NCBI GenBank assembly: GCA_964633115.1
Contig: CAZWEO010000029.1
Coordinates: forward strand, 1 to 49,670
From: B30-G6 sp964633115
GTDB lineage: Bacteria > Desulfobacterota > Desulfobacteria > Desulfobacterales > B30-G6
Direction of reading: 5' to 3'
Length of the DNA stretch: 49,670 nt
Shown piece after piece: positions 16,201 to 25,445 of the stretch. Position 1 is the stretch's first letter; each line of letters begins with the position of its first letter. Under the pieces are notes generated by a model that made no database searches, was not told the origin of the DNA, and saw only the letters and a program-made list of their open reading frames with translations. The translations under genes and the position numbers were made by a program.

Positions 16201-18861
16201 ATGGTAACTATGCAAAACGGGCAAAACGGCGGCAAAAAGCGACTCATGGATCACATGGCCCTGATCGGATTCGGTCTGGCTATTTTTTATTGGTTGTTCG
16301 AGGCGCTTGTTTATGCCCTGCTACCGAACGATATCAGCTTTCTCCAACGGCTTGTCGGCCCTGAATTTAATGATTTACTGACCCGCTTTTTAGTCCTCTC
16401 ATTTTTCGCCATTTTCGGATCGCATGCCCAATTTACCATCAATCAGCGTAAAGTTGCCGAAGTCGCCATGCGTCAGAGCGAAGAAAAGTACCGTACTATC
16501 ATCGAAAGCATCGAGGATGGCTATTACGAATTTAATCAGGAAGGCCGGCTAACCTTCTGCAACAGTTCCTTGGGTCGGATTCTGGGTCAACCCCAGCAGA
16601 ATCTCACTGGTCTGGATATCCATGCCATTCTGGAACCGGAGTACGGCCAGAAAATGATGCAGGCCTTCTATAATGTATATCATAATCAGACCGCCCGCCC
16701 AGATGAATTGGAATGGTCCTTTGCCCAGCGTGACGGAACCCGTAAATATTTGGAAACCTCTCTGTCGCTTATCATCGGTCCGGCAGGCGAGGTGGACGGC
16801 TTTCGCGGACTCCTTCGCGATGTAACCCGCCGCAAGCTTGCCGAGGCCTTGTATAAAGAGAAGCTATCTGCCGAAGCCGCTAGCCGATCCAAGAGTGAGT
16901 TTCTGGCCAACATGAGTCATGAGATCCGCACGCCTCTCAATTCCATCATCGGTTTGATTGAACTAACACTCGATTCGGATCTGCCGGATGAACAGCGTGA
17001 AGACCTGAATGTCGTCATTTCCGCCGCTTATGCACTTTTAGCTTTGATCAATGATATATTGGATTTTTCCAAAATCGAGGCCGGCAAACTCGAGTTGGAA
17101 TATATCCCCTTTAACCTCCCGGAATTTATTGGCGAATCCTTGCGAATTTTATCCGCCAAGGCCCATAAAAAACACCTTGAGCTGGCCTATCGCGTAGACC
17201 CGGCGGTCCCAAATATTGTGGTCGGTGATCCCTCGCGGGTTCGTCAGATTATTCTCAATCTGGTAGGCAATGCAATTAAATTTACGGACCAGGGCGAAAT
17301 TGTCGTCACGGTCGAATCAGAAAAAGGCAGTCAGAATCCCTGTCATTTAGCATTTAGCGTCAGAGACACCGGCATTGGCATACCCAAAGAAAAACAGGAA
17401 TCAATTTTCGGTGCCTTTTCTCAGGCAGATGGCAGCACGACCCGCAAGTATGGCGGCACTGGCCTGGGTCTAGCCGTGTCCAAACAACTGGTGACACTCA
17501 TGCACGGCCGCGTCTGGATTGAAAGCCCGGTATCTGTCGGGCATATATTATCCAGGAACGATGAAGTCGGGCCGGGGAGCGCCTTTCATTTCAGCGCCCA
17601 TTTTAGAAAAGCGCCCGAGGAAACCCAGACGGCTGCGGCAATCCCAGACATCAATATTAAAGGTAAAAAAGTGCTGGTCGTGGATGATAACTTAAGTAAT
17701 CTTGAAATCACCATGGAACTTATGGAAAGTTGGGACATGGCACCCATTGCAACAACCAGTGCGCAACAAGCCAAAGAAATCCTTAGCGCCCCCCAGCAAA
17801 ACAGTTCTCCATATGAGCTTATTTTAATCGACTCCGACATGCCAGAAGAGGATGGATTTTCTTTAGTCCAATGGTTAGAAAAGCAGGATGGTCTGGATAT
17901 CAAGACCATTCTAATGCTCACTTCCCTGCGCGACCGACAGCACGCTAATTTAGCAGATCTAAAGGTATCTGCAATGATCACCAAGCCGCTGCGGCCATCT
18001 GATCTTTTGGATGCTATCATTAAGGCCATTATCCAACCGGAAGGACAAACACCAAACGAGATCCAAGTAGCCGAACCGATAATGGCCCAACCAGAAATGG
18101 CACTCGACATTCTGGTAGCTGAGGATACACCCTTCAACCAGAAATTCATTTCTCGCCTGCTTGATAAATGGGGTTATACGGCTGAAATTGTTAGCAACGG
18201 TCATAAAGCAGTTGCGGCTATTGCCGAAGCTAGCTATGATATCATCCTTATGGACGTCCAGATGCCGGAAATGGATGGATTTGAAGCCACTGCTAAGATT
18301 CGTGAACTAGAAGAACAAAAGGGTGTCCATACACCCATCATCGCTATGACCGCCCATGCCATGAAAGGGGATCGCGAACGCTGCTTGGAAGCCGGAATGG
18401 ATGACTATGTTCCCAAGCCCATCTCTTCAGAAGCTCTGGCCAATGCCATCCGGAATCTCATCAAAGACAAACCTGAACCCCTCAAGAAGGAGGATGCTGT
18501 GGAAGAGGTAACACAGCCATATTTTGATAAAGACGTGCTTTTAAAGGCGTTTGATGATGATTGGGAATTTCTTAAAGAGGTCATCGACATGTTCATTGCC
18601 GATTATCCCGATATGTTAAAAAATATTAACGCAGCCATAGAATCAAAGGATGCTCCCGGGCTGCAACGAACTGCGCATGCGTTAAAGGGCATGCTGGGTA
18701 ACTTTCAAGTCGAATCATCGGCCCAAAAAGCCTATAGTCTCGAAAAAATGGGTAGCGATGGACAACTTGAAAATGCCGCTGATATATATCAGCAGCTTTC
18801 CGCCGAGCTTGACAGTCTTGAAAGAATGTTCTTAGATATGTCCAGGGAGACCATGAATTGA
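16201..18861 (+). CDS. Hybrid sensor histidine kinase with two receivers and Hpt
   Basis: This 886-residue protein has two N-terminal membrane helices (about 19-42 and 62-80), a PAS domain (about 94-210), HisKA with the phospho-His at residue 240 in NMSHEIRTPLN, and HATPase_c with GDPSRVRQIILNLVGNAIKF and GGTGLGLAVSKQL. It continues with a first receiver (Asp544 in LIDSDMPEEDG), a second receiver (Asp685 in LMDVQMPEMDG), and an Hpt domain with His826 in TAHALKGML. It is therefore a complete internal His-Asp-His phosphorelay. The signal is unknown. Its stop overlaps the next gene's TTG start by four bases, and the two following receivers are its likely partners. Confidence 0.93.
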   Translation: MVTMQNGQNGGKKRLMDHMALIGFGLAIFYWLFEALVYALLPNDISFLQRLVGPEFNDLLTRFLVLSFFAIFGSHAQFTINQRKVAEVAMRQSEEKYRTIIESIEDGYYEFNQEGRLTFCNSSLGRILGQPQQNLTGLDIHAILEPEYGQKMMQAFYNVYHNQTARPDELEWSFAQRDGTRKYLETSLSLIIGPAGEVDGFRGLLRDVTRRKLAEALYKEKLSAEAASRSKSEFLANMSHEIRTPLNSIIGLIELTLDSDLPDEQREDLNVVISAAYALLALINDILDFSKIEAGKLELEYIPFNLPEFIGESLRILSAKAHKKHLELAYRVDPAVPNIVVGDPSRVRQIILNLVGNAIKFTDQGEIVVTVESEKGSQNPCHLAFSVRDTGIGIPKEKQESIFGAFSQADGSTTRKYGGTGLGLAVSKQLVTLMHGRVWIESPVSVGHILSRNDEVGPGSAFHFSAHFRKAPEETQTAAAIPDINIKGKKVLVVDDNLSNLEITMELMESWDMAPIATTSAQQAKEILSAPQQNSSPYELILIDSDMPEEDGFSLVQWLEKQDGLDIKTILMLTSLRDRQHANLADLKVSAMITKPLRPSDLLDAIIKAIIQPEGQTPNEIQVAEPIMAQPEMALDILVAEDTPFNQKFISRLLDKWGYTAEIVSNGHKAVAAIAEASYDIILMDVQMPEMDGFEATAKIRELEEQKGVHTPIIAMTAHAMKGDRERCLEAGMDDYVPKPISSEALANAIRNLIKDKPEPLKKEDAVEEVTQPYFDKDVLLKAFDDDWEFLKEVIDMFIADYPDMLKNINAAIESKDAPGLQRTAHALKGMLGNFQVESSAQKAYSLEKMGSDGQLENAADIYQQLSAELDSLERMFLDMSRETMN

Positions 18862-19889
18862 AGATACTGATCGCTGAAGATGACGGCATAACCCGGCGCA
18901 GATTGCGGCATTTCCTGGAAAAATGGGATCATCAGGTCATCACTTCTGAAAACGGATTGAGTGCCTTAGAGCATTTTCTATCCAAAGATATCGACATCGT
19001 GATAACAGACTGGATGATGCCTGAAATGGACGGCCTGGAGTTGGTTGGGCATATCCGCAGCCGTGGTAGGGACAAACCGTATGTATACACCATCTTGCTG
19101 ACTTCACGGGGGGACAAGGAAGATGTGGTCAAAGGTCTGTCCGAAGTCGGCGTGGATGATTATGTTGTCAAACCTTTTGAACCTGACGAGCTGCGGGCCC
19201 GGTTGACGGTCGGAGAAAGAACTGTCAGACTGGAAAGGACCCTGCGTGAATATGGTGAAGGCCTCGAGAAAATCGTCCAAAAGCAAACACGCTTGATACG
19301 TCAGACCCAAGAAGAAACCATTATCCGCCTGCTGACGGCACTTGAGTCCAGAGACGAAGAAACCGGGGGGCATGTCAAGAGAATCGGTCTTTATAGTGCC
19401 CAGCTTGCCCAGGCTGCTGATTGGTCCAAGCAGCAAGTGGATGATCTTCGCTTAGCGGCGCCCATGCATGATATCGGCAAAATCGGCGTGCCCGATGCAA
19501 TTCTTCAGAAAGAAGGACCACTGACTACGGAAGAGTTTGAAGTCATCAAATCGCATACCACCATTGGCGGCCAGATCCTGGGTGACTCTGAGTTCCCCAT
19601 GCTGCAAATGGCCCATGAAATTGCCCTTTTTCACCATGAAAAATGGGAAGGCAAAGGGTATCCAGAAAATCGAACTGGAGATGATATCCCTGAGGCCGCC
19701 AGAATAGTTGCGCTCGTTGATGTTTATGATGCCCTTAGCCAAGATCGGGTTTACCGCAAAGCAGATCCAGAGGAAGAGGTCCTACGCAAAATGGCCCAGG
19801 CCAAGGGTAACCATTTTGACCCCTACTATTATGATCTTTTTATTAATTCAATGCCGGCCTTCCGGCAGATAGCCAGCGAGAACCCCTAA
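18858..19889 (+). CDS. Response regulator with HD-GYP output (cyclic-di-GMP phosphodiesterase)
   Basis: This 343-residue protein has a receiver (1-120; Asp51 in ITDWMMPEMDG, and the DDYVVKPFEPDEL loop) and a short coiled coil. The HD-GYP domain follows, with ESRDEETGGHVKRIG, MHDIGKIGVPD (His204-Asp205), FHHEKWEGKGYP and VDVYDALSQDRVYR. HD-GYP enzymes hydrolyse cyclic di-GMP to GMP or pGpG. The start is a TTG overlapping the kinase stop; a TTG is consistent with translational coupling. All metal ligands of the family appear intact. Confidence 0.92.
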   Translation: MKILIAEDDGITRRRLRHFLEKWDHQVITSENGLSALEHFLSKDIDIVITDWMMPEMDGLELVGHIRSRGRDKPYVYTILLTSRGDKEDVVKGLSEVGVDDYVVKPFEPDELRARLTVGERTVRLERTLREYGEGLEKIVQKQTRLIRQTQEETIIRLLTALESRDEETGGHVKRIGLYSAQLAQAADWSKQQVDDLRLAAPMHDIGKIGVPDAILQKEGPLTTEEFEVIKSHTTIGGQILGDSEFPMLQMAHEIALFHHEKWEGKGYPENRTGDDIPEAARIVALVDVYDALSQDRVYRKADPEEEVLRKMAQAKGNHFDPYYYDLFINSMPAFRQIASENP

Positions 19890-21118
19890 TGTCTGATAAA
19901 CAGACCTATTTCATTGTTGACGATGATCGGGTGTTTATCAAGCTGTTGACCAAATTTTTGTCATCAGAATCAGTTACCGTTGCCTCAAGCACCACCAGCT
20001 CCGATGCGCTAAATGAAATAATCCGTCTCCAGCCGGATTGTCTGATCCTGGATATTATGATGCCTGGCATCGACGGTCTCGATTTATGCAAGCAGGTACG
20101 CGCCGAACCAGATCTGAACAATACCAAAATTGTGATGGTTAGCGGAAAGGCATATGAAATAGACCGCAAACGGGCTTTTGACATGGGTGCCGATGGCTAT
20201 ATCATCAAACCAGTACAACCTGAAAAAATTGCCGACCAGATTCGCCGCATCGTGGATGATCGCATTGAAATGACATTTTGGGGCGTACGCGGCACCCTAC
20301 CAGTGCCGGGCGAAGATTCGATCCGATATGGTGGTAATACCAGCTGTGTCAGTCTTGAATTCCCCAAAGGTGGTCTGTTTATTTTCGATGCCGGAACGGG
20401 TATCAAATCCCTTTCCGATCAACTGGAAAGCGAAAACCGTTACCAGGTCGAAGCCAAGATATTCATCTCGCACCCGCACTGGGATCATATCAACGCCCTC
20501 CCCTTTTTTACGCCCCTCTATCGACAGGGCAATGAATTTGAGATCATGGGACCAGCCCATGGCGACATTTCCATCCGGGAGTTGATTGCTGGCCAAATGG
20601 ATGGCGTCTATTTCCCCATTGAAATTAAAGAATTCGGTGCCACTGTATCATTTAAGGACTTAAAGGAGGGTGCTTTTTCTATTAATGGCATTCAGATCCA
20701 GGCCATCCTACTAAATCACCCGGGTCACTGTCTTGGCTACCGAATTGATTATAAAGATCGATCCATTTGTTATATAACTGACAACGAACTTTTTCCCAAA
20801 ACCAGCCGGTTTTACAACAGCGCCTATATTAAAAAATTAAGCGAATTCATTTTTGAGACCGATGCTCTGGTCGCCGATTGCACCTATGCTGAAGAAGAAT
20901 ATACCAATCGCATACGCTGGGGGCACTCTTCTGTCACCGAAGTGGTCCATCTGGCCCACCAGGCCAAGGTGGGTACCCTTTTTATGTTTCACCATGATCC
21001 CAGCCAGACCGATACAACCATAGAGGCTAAAGGTAAACAAGCGCAATCTCTACTTAAAGAATTGGATTCAACCACCCGCTGCATTACACCTAAAGAAAAA
21101 GAACACTTCATGGTTTAA
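19889..21118 (+). CDS. Response regulator with metallo-beta-lactamase output domain
   Basis: This 409-residue protein has a receiver (1-125, Asp55 in LILDIMMPGIDG, with DGYIIKPVQPEKI) joined to a metallo-beta-lactamase-fold domain. That domain begins MTFWGVRGTLPVPG and continues with RYGGNTSCVSLE, the metal site HPHWDH (His195 to His200), LNHPGHCLGYRI and YITDNELF. It most resembles the PhnP/cyclic-phosphodiesterase group of MBL hydrolases, which act on phosphodiester bonds. A receiver-controlled MBL hydrolase next to a receiver-controlled HD-GYP suggests paired outputs of one kinase. It overlaps the previous gene by one base (TAATG). Confidence 0.88.
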   Translation: MSDKQTYFIVDDDRVFIKLLTKFLSSESVTVASSTTSSDALNEIIRLQPDCLILDIMMPGIDGLDLCKQVRAEPDLNNTKIVMVSGKAYEIDRKRAFDMGADGYIIKPVQPEKIADQIRRIVDDRIEMTFWGVRGTLPVPGEDSIRYGGNTSCVSLEFPKGGLFIFDAGTGIKSLSDQLESENRYQVEAKIFISHPHWDHINALPFFTPLYRQGNEFEIMGPAHGDISIRELIAGQMDGVYFPIEIKEFGATVSFKDLKEGAFSINGIQIQAILLNHPGHCLGYRIDYKDRSICYITDNELFPKTSRFYNSAYIKKLSEFIFETDALVADCTYAEEEYTNRIRWGHSSVTEVVHLAHQAKVGTLFMFHHDPSQTDTTIEAKGKQAQSLLKELDSTTRCITPKEKEHFMV

Positions 21119-21179
21119 TAAAATACCCCATCCCGGATGGATCTCGGAATGGGGCCAATAATAGCAAATCAGAGTCGGC

Positions 21180-21368
21180 TTAAGTTTCTTCGACAGTAAT
21201 CGCTTCTTCTTCACATACTTCAACACAACTCTCGCAACCCAAACATTCTTCTGCGTTCACTGGTACTGACTTTTCATTCTCCATTTCAAAAACTTCTGTT
21301 GGGCATACGTCGACACATTCTTCACACCCTACACATTTCTCTTCTTCAACCGTAGGTACAAAAGCCAT
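21180..21368 (-). CDS. Small 2x[4Fe-4S] ferredoxin
   Basis: This 62-residue protein has two CxxCxxCxxxC-type clusters (KCVGCEECVDVCP and ECLGCESCVEVCEEE) and is strongly acidic, as bacterial ferredoxins are. Pro follows only the first cluster; the second has Glu. It is a low-potential electron carrier for anaerobic metabolism. The ATG at 21368 is chosen because AAAGGAGG lies ten bases before it; nine upstream codons are also open. It is convergent with the phosphorelay genes and appears monocistronic. Confidence 0.93.
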   Translation of the reverse strand: MAFVPTVEEEKCVGCEECVDVCPTEVFEMENEKSVPVNAEECLGCESCVEVCEEEAITVEET

Positions 21369-21439
21369 TATAAAGCCTCCTTTCGTGATATTCAATTATG
21401 GTGTCAAACCACCATCATTTGTTATTCAACGAAACAGCC

Positions 21440-21466
21440 CTTATACCAATTCATTTAGGGAGTCAA
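21440..21466 (-). promoter_or_regulatory. Possible promoter of the ferredoxin gene
   Basis: On the minus strand, TTGACT (21466-21461) and TATAAG (21445-21440) match five of six bases each, but the spacer is 15 bases, shorter than ideal. It lies about 70 bases upstream of the ferredoxin start in an otherwise gene-free gap. Confidence 0.35.
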
Positions 21467-21532
21467 GAGCTGTTCTGATGTACTCCGAATAATTTTGCAT
21501 GGCGACATAGTAAAAAGGGCACCACCCGCATC

Positions 21533-22525
21533 TTACGCTCCTTGCGGTTGGATCAGTCCGATTAGCGTGTTGGTGACATCTGCGCCATTCGGTTTGCGAG
21601 TTTCGATGGATTTGGTCCGTTCAGCAAAAGAACCAAAGAGTTGAACCGGATTCACTTCCGGCAGAAGGTATATTTGCAAACATCCGGACGCATTCGGGAA
21701 CGGGGTATATTCCGCCAGTAGCCCGGAGTCCTTGATGCCAGCCTGATCGGTAGACGCCAGTTTTTGGCAGAATGTCCACAAATCCTGGTACTGCTCATTC
21801 GCGGTCTCAGCTTCTGGATCTATTTTTGGTACGGTTGCTACCGGACTAAAATCATCATCTACATAGAAATGTTCCTGAATCAACGCGATAACAGCCTGAC
21901 GCGTAGTTACAAATAGGTCTTGTGATTTGATTCTTGTCATCCAGACCCGAGACCATGCCTTAAGCCGATCCAGCAACATGTACTGAGCGGGATCTTCGAA
22001 ATCTTCAATCCGACTCATTTGTCCGGAAACTTCATCCCCTCTAAGCTTCTCGTATAGCGTCTTTTCCATGGAAACTTGTTGCTGCATTTGCTGGACAATT
22101 ATCTGGTTTTGGATGTCAAAGGACTGAGCCATATGTAAGAAGATAGAGGCCGCCATGGTCTCATTTTCATCAATATCAGCCGCATGGGTCTGATGATCGG
22201 CCCTGCGGATATCCTGCCGGATTTGGGATACCGAGGCCGCATCAAAAAAAGGTATCCGATCCTTGTATCCTTTGGCATACGATGCCGCTCCTAAGCGATG
22301 ACTCTGGGCCCAGTTTTCAGTTTCCGCCAAAGCTGTTTCAAAGGATAAACTCGTGGGCAGATCAGGAATTACTGATTCCACCAGGTCACTATCTAACAAT
22401 GTTTGCATTTCAGGAAGTATGTATTTGTTGGAAAACTGAAGAACTTTAATAGCCTTAAAAAACCGGCCCCAAGTTTCTAAATCCGGCAAACTAATATAGG
22501 TAAAGGGAAATAGAATTGGCTTCAT
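21533..22525 (-). CDS. Hypothetical protein coupled to the cysteine synthase fusion
   Basis: This 330-residue protein has no signal peptide or membrane helix. The middle (about 145-190) is rich in Gln and Glu and could form a coiled coil (NQIIVQQMQQQVSMEK). The N-terminus (ILFPFTYISLPDLETWGRFF) is hydrophobic but mixed. I do not recognise a family. It overlaps the preceding fusion gene by four bases (ATGA), so its translation is coupled to it. It is the last gene of the surE operon. Confidence 0.7.
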   Translation of the reverse strand: MKPILFPFTYISLPDLETWGRFFKAIKVLQFSNKYILPEMQTLLDSDLVESVIPDLPTSLSFETALAETENWAQSHRLGAASYAKGYKDRIPFFDAASVSQIRQDIRRADHQTHAADIDENETMAASIFLHMAQSFDIQNQIIVQQMQQQVSMEKTLYEKLRGDEVSGQMSRIEDFEDPAQYMLLDRLKAWSRVWMTRIKSQDLFVTTRQAVIALIQEHFYVDDDFSPVATVPKIDPEAETANEQYQDLWTFCQKLASTDQAGIKDSGLLAEYTPFPNASGCLQIYLLPEVNPVQLFGSFAERTKSIETRKPNGADVTNTLIGLIQPQGA

Positions 22526-24804
22526 GTTATTCTCTCCCGATCCCTGACGCTAATTCCGCGCGAAATAAGTATATCCCGGATTTGATCGGCCAGTTCCCAA
22601 TTACGTTCTTTACGGGCCTTTTCACGTTTTTTTAACAAATCTTGAATGTCATTGGACAGGGTTTGTTCCTCAAATTCAAACAGGTTTAGAACCGTATCGA
22701 TCTGTCTAAATACATCAATGATCTTGGCGGCGTCGGATGCATTTATTTGTTTCTCAGATATCAGTCTGTTAATCCGCTTTATATTGGTGAAAACCGCCGC
22801 CATGGCAGCTGAAATATTGAGATCATCGTCCATGGCATCTGTGAAACCGTAGCGTATGTCATAAAGCAGTTGATCTAATTCTGGATATGCTGGACCTTGC
22901 GGCAATTCGTATAATCTGGCCACACATGAATCCATCCGTTTGAGTGAATTGCGTGCGTTTTCCAATTTGTGCTGATCAAACTCAATCGACTTACGGTAAT
23001 GGCTTGAGATCAACCAGCAACGAATCTCGCGACCATTAAAGCCCATACCCATAAGATCCTGGATGGTCAGTCCCCGACCGGTTTCATCAACTTTCTTGCC
23101 ATCCACCAATACCCGGTCGCAGTGGATCCAATAGCGTGCCATGGGTTTACCAGTCAGGGCGCCAGCGATGGCAATGCCATTTTCATGGTGCGGAAAGGCC
23201 AGCTCGCGCCCGGCCGTATGGATATCGTAGCTTTCGCCCAAACACTTCATAGACATGGTGGCACATTGCAAATGCCAGGATGGTCGCACATTGCCCCATT
23301 CTGTTTTGACAAAAATACCTCGTCTGAGCTCAGACAGCTTGGAACGCTTCAACAGCGTAAAATCGCGCGGATTTTCTTTCTCGTATTCATCCAGATCAAC
23401 TGTAGCACCAAGCCGAATTTTATTGATGTCAATATTAGATAGAAGACCATAGGTTTCATGACGGGATATATTGAAGTAGATGGACCGTAGTTTTTCGTAT
23501 GCGGCACCACTTTTGATCAGTTTCTCGGTTACTGAAACCATATCACCGGTGTGGTCACTGGCTTTAGGGTAGTCTTCCGCCGATTTAATGCCCAGGTGTT
23601 TGAGGTCTTGCTTGAAGGTATCGATATACTGGTTGGTAAAATCTCCAAGTTCCATCCCAGCTTTCTCAGAACCCGCAATGGTTTTATCATCCAGGTCGGT
23701 AATGTTCATCACGTGGGTGACATCAAAACCGCGATAATCCAAATAGCGTCTGAGGAGATCCGAAAAAACAAACCGACGACACTCGCCAAGATGAATCCTG
23801 GCATGCGCTGTCAATCCGCAAGAGTACATGCTAACCTTACCCGGAACCAGCGGCTCGAATAGCTCTTTTTTACGGCTCATGGTATTGAACAGTTTCAACT
23901 CAACTTTGTCGCGAATGGTAAAAAGCGACGTACTCAGATAACGTTCACCGCTATCCGGCAATATAACCACCAGCGTACCTTCGGACATGGCCTCGGCTTC
24001 CGCTACAGCGATGGACATGGCCGCACCACTACTCATGCCCACAAACAGACCTTCCTCCAGGGCCAGGCGTCTGGCCATTTCAAATGCAGGCTCATCCTCG
24101 ATGTTAATTTTCTTGTCCAGGCGTGTTTTTTCAAAAATTTCAGGACGATAAGCCTCCTTCATATTTTTGAGGCCTTGAATTTTATGACCGAGATAAGGTT
24201 CAACGCCTATGATCTCTATTTCCGAATCATACGCCTTCATGCGTCGGGATACACCCATAGCCGTACCACTGGTACCCAAGGTTACCACCAGCTTGGTGAT
24301 AGTGCCGCTGGTTTGCTCCCAGATTTCAGGGGCTGTGCCATGATAATGTGCCTGCCAGTTGGCGGGATTATTGAACTGATCAGTCATAAAATATTCTTGC
24401 GGGTTCTCACGCACCAATCGATAGACCTCTTCAATAGCACCATCGGTTCCCAGGTGTCCAGGGGTCAACAGAATTTCGGCACCCCGGGCTTTGAGTATTT
24501 TACGGCGCTCCTGGCTAACCGCTTCGGACATGGCCAACAATAATCGGTAACCCTTAACGGAACAAACCAGTGCCAGTCCGATGCCTGTGTTGCCACTGGT
24601 GGCTTCAATAACAGTCTTTTCAGGGGTGAGTTCTCCGGAGGCTTCACCATTCTCGATCATGCGCAAGGCAGCGCGATCCTTGATGGAGCCTCCAGGATTA
24701 AAATACTCCAGTTTGGCTAGAATCTTGACCCGCGGATTGGGATTCAAGTTTTTGATTTCAACCAGCGGTGTATGACCAATTATATTTAAAATGGATCCAC
24801 TCAT
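22522..24804 (-). CDS. Fusion of cysteine synthase and cysteinyl-tRNA synthetase-like protein
   Basis: This 760-residue protein joins two enzymes. Residues 1-300 are a PLP cysteine synthase: NPGGSIKDRAAL holds the PLP lysine, TSGNTGIGLA the substrate loop and GTSGTAMG the phosphate loop. Residues 305-760 follow the CysRS plan (LKLFNTMSRKKELFEPL, HVMNITDLDDKTI, SWHLQCATM, FPHHENGIA). However, the HIGH motif is HLGE (338-341), the KMSKS position reads KVDET (571-575), and the Glu expected after HHEN as a zinc ligand is Gly. The first half looks active; the second may not charge tRNA. It overlaps tmk and the next gene by four bases each. Confidence 0.88.
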   Translation of the reverse strand: MSGSILNIIGHTPLVEIKNLNPNPRVKILAKLEYFNPGGSIKDRAALRMIENGEASGELTPEKTVIEATSGNTGIGLALVCSVKGYRLLLAMSEAVSQERRKILKARGAEILLTPGHLGTDGAIEEVYRLVRENPQEYFMTDQFNNPANWQAHYHGTAPEIWEQTSGTITKLVVTLGTSGTAMGVSRRMKAYDSEIEIIGVEPYLGHKIQGLKNMKEAYRPEIFEKTRLDKKINIEDEPAFEMARRLALEEGLFVGMSSGAAMSIAVAEAEAMSEGTLVVILPDSGERYLSTSLFTIRDKVELKLFNTMSRKKELFEPLVPGKVSMYSCGLTAHARIHLGECRRFVFSDLLRRYLDYRGFDVTHVMNITDLDDKTIAGSEKAGMELGDFTNQYIDTFKQDLKHLGIKSAEDYPKASDHTGDMVSVTEKLIKSGAAYEKLRSIYFNISRHETYGLLSNIDINKIRLGATVDLDEYEKENPRDFTLLKRSKLSELRRGIFVKTEWGNVRPSWHLQCATMSMKCLGESYDIHTAGRELAFPHHENGIAIAGALTGKPMARYWIHCDRVLVDGKKVDETGRGLTIQDLMGMGFNGREIRCWLISSHYRKSIEFDQHKLENARNSLKRMDSCVARLYELPQGPAYPELDQLLYDIRYGFTDAMDDDLNISAAMAAVFTNIKRINRLISEKQINASDAAKIIDVFRQIDTVLNLFEFEEQTLSNDIQDLLKKREKARKERNWELADQIRDILISRGISVRDRERIT

Positions 24805-25445
24805 AAATTATTTTTATCCATAACGTTTTCGATAACAGCGATTATCTCACGCTGCACCTGTTCTTTTGACGCAGATGCATCGATTATTTTAAACCGCTGG
24901 GGTTCTTGCGCAGCCAGCGTCAAGTAGCCCGAACGGACTTTCGTGTGGAAAGCCAAAGCTTCCTCTTCAAAACGGGTTTCCTTACCGGTTCGCTGCCCAT
25001 TTTCGATCTGTTGCCAAGCCCGAGCCAGGCCTATCTCCGCAGGTAGATCTAATAAAAGAGTCATATCGGGTCTCACATCCGAAAAGGCCATTTTATGCAG
25101 TTTGCTTATCAAGTTTATATCCAAACCACGAGCATATCCTTGATAGGCAAGGGTTGCATCAAAATAACGATCACACAAAATAACCTTGCCTGCTGTCATG
25201 GCCGGTTTGATGGTTTCGTTCAAGTGCTGGGCACGATCAGCCATGTAAAGTAATAGTTCCGCCAGGGGATCTAAGCCTTTATTTCTTGAATCCAAAAGAA
25301 TAGATCTTATCTGCGTACCGATATCAGAACTGCCTGGTTCCCGAGTCGCGATTACATCGTGCCCCTGTTGCGTCAGATGGGCCTTGATGCTTTGTATCTG
25401 ACTGGTCTTGCCGGAACCCTCTATGCCTTCAAATGTGATAAACAT
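24801..25445 (-). CDS. tmk: Thymidylate kinase
   Basis: This 214-residue protein has the P-loop FEGIEGSGKTSQIQ (residues 4-17), the REPGSSDIGTQIR segment, the DRY motif in CDRYFDATLAYQGYARG, and LLLYMADRAQH. It phosphorylates dTMP to dTDP with ATP. It has the normal length of the family. It overlaps the preceding exoribonuclease gene by one base (TAATG) and the following fusion gene by four. Confidence 0.95.
   Translation of the reverse strand: MFITFEGIEGSGKTSQIQSIKAHLTQQGHDVIATREPGSSDIGTQIRSILLDSRNKGLDPLAELLLYMADRAQHLNETIKPAMTAGKVILCDRYFDATLAYQGYARGLDINLISKLHKMAFSDVRPDMTLLLDLPAEIGLARAWQQIENGQRTGKETRFEEEALAFHTKVRSGYLTLAAQEPQRFKIIDASASKEQVQREIIAVIENVMDKNNL

Noticed and set aside
17586..18149. 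187-codon minus-strand frame within the hybrid kinase
   Set aside because: It is antisense to the receiver domains and Ser-rich in the way typical of shadow frames.
21126..21154. Hairpin CCCCATcCCG/CGGaATGGGG between the MBL gene and ferredoxin
   Set aside because: The stem has a mismatch and is not followed by a T run on either strand, so it is not called a rho-independent terminator.
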